From positions 1 through 6,354 of the forward strand of contig CADBNX010000285.1 of NCBI GenBank assembly GCA_902796115.1: 6,354 nt of DNA. Direction: 5' to 3'. Within the stretch, counting starts at the first letter, position 1; each line of letters opens with the position of its first letter. Made by a program: the position numbers and the translations under genes. Below the pieces are notes generated by a model. It was not told the origin of the DNA. It saw only the letters and a program-made list of their open reading frames with translations, and searched no databases. Of the stretch, positions 6,011-6,354 are shown one piece after another. This DNA is from an uncultured Eubacteriales bacterium (lineage in GTDB: Bacteria; Bacillota; Clostridia; Christensenellales; Aristaeellaceae).

Positions 6011-6354
6011 GCATTATCTGATGTATACAAAGGCGCGACGCCGGTACCGTCAAAATCAGGTGTAAAACCGGCGTCCGCGGAGTCCGCGTCCTGAAAATAG
6101 CCGGGTACGCCCAAAGACTTCATCGCTTCAAGGACATGCCCGTATTCTCGGTCCGTGATCCTGCGCTGAAGGCCCGGAATCGTACAGCTTTCCTGCGGCG
6201 TATACTGTCTCATCAGACTGAGCGGTACGCCCGGCAGCTCTTCCCGCATGAATTGGATCACACGAATGGCGTCGGCTGTGCAGTTCGGAAGCAGCAGATG
6301 GCGCACGATCATCCCCCGCTGCAGGATTCCGTCTTCCGAATACAGATTCTCCCC
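6007..6354 (-). CDS. Radical SAM protein, PflA-like/PflX type, C-terminal part, cut by the window edge
   Basis: The frame is open from the right edge to TGA at 6007-6009, giving the last 115 residues; the ATG at 6312 is internal. It reads GENLYSEDGILQRGMIVRHLLLPN, matching the G.iVRHLvLPg block of the radical SAM family annotated as putative pyruvate formate-lyase activating protein (COG1313). Further family blocks are LSLMRQYTP, the LQRRITDREYGHVLEAMKSLG segment (family form: LNRRLT..EY), and the terminal YFQDADSADAGFTPDFDGTGV. The Fe-S cluster motif CxxxCxxC lies outside the window, so catalytic competence cannot be checked. Members probably make a glycyl or other radical using S-adenosylmethionine, but targets are mostly unknown and a true PFL partner is not implied. 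The extra tail PLYTSDNA is unremarkable. It ends 56 bases before the topA GTG and is probably transcribed separately from it. Confidence 0.85.
   Translation of the reverse strand, partial: GENLYSEDGILQRGMIVRHLLLPNCTADAIRVIQFMREELPGVPLSLMRQYTPQESCTIPGLQRRITDREYGHVLEAMKSLGVPGYFQDADSADAGFTPDFDGTGVAPLYTSDNA

Overview
This window reads as ordinary core chromosome of a Firmicutes-type bacterium, most likely a member of the Clostridia with fairly GC-rich codon third positions. The gene order topA-trmFO-hslV-hslU is a known Firmicutes arrangement. TrmFO, the folate-dependent tRNA methyltransferase, is typical of Gram-positive lineages, and the ribosome binding sites are strong and purine-rich. No genus can be named from this sequence alone. 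All recognisable genes lie on the minus strand; the long plus-strand reading frames are antisense shadows.

Read in the direction of transcription (right to left), the window opens with the C-terminal part of a radical SAM protein of the PflA-like/PflX type, cut by the right edge. A sigma-A type promoter follows, and its -35 hexamer overlaps that gene's stop codon. It appears to drive a tight four-gene operon: topA (DNA topoisomerase I, GTG start), trmFO (tRNA m5U54 methyltransferase, 4-base overlap with topA), hslV (protease subunit, 20 bases further on) and hslU (its AAA+ unfoldase, 1-base overlap with hslV). After hslU comes a tRNA-Ala(GGC) gene with its own extended -10 promoter and a hairpin terminator. 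The window ends at the left edge with the N-terminal 101 residues of a LOG-type (TIGR00730) nucleotide phosphoribohydrolase.

The operon combines DNA supercoiling control, tRNA T-loop modification and ATP-dependent proteolysis. HslV and HslU form one protease. TrmFO would methylate U54 of most tRNAs, probably including the tRNA-Ala encoded just downstream. No mobile element, CRISPR array, phage gene or novel multigene system was found. Points worth a second look are mainly fine detail: the non-annotator start of topA and its promoter, the five-residue HslV leader with two candidate N-terminal threonines, the absence of xerC/codV and codY from the cluster, and the C32-G38 pair in the tRNA-Ala anticodon loop.
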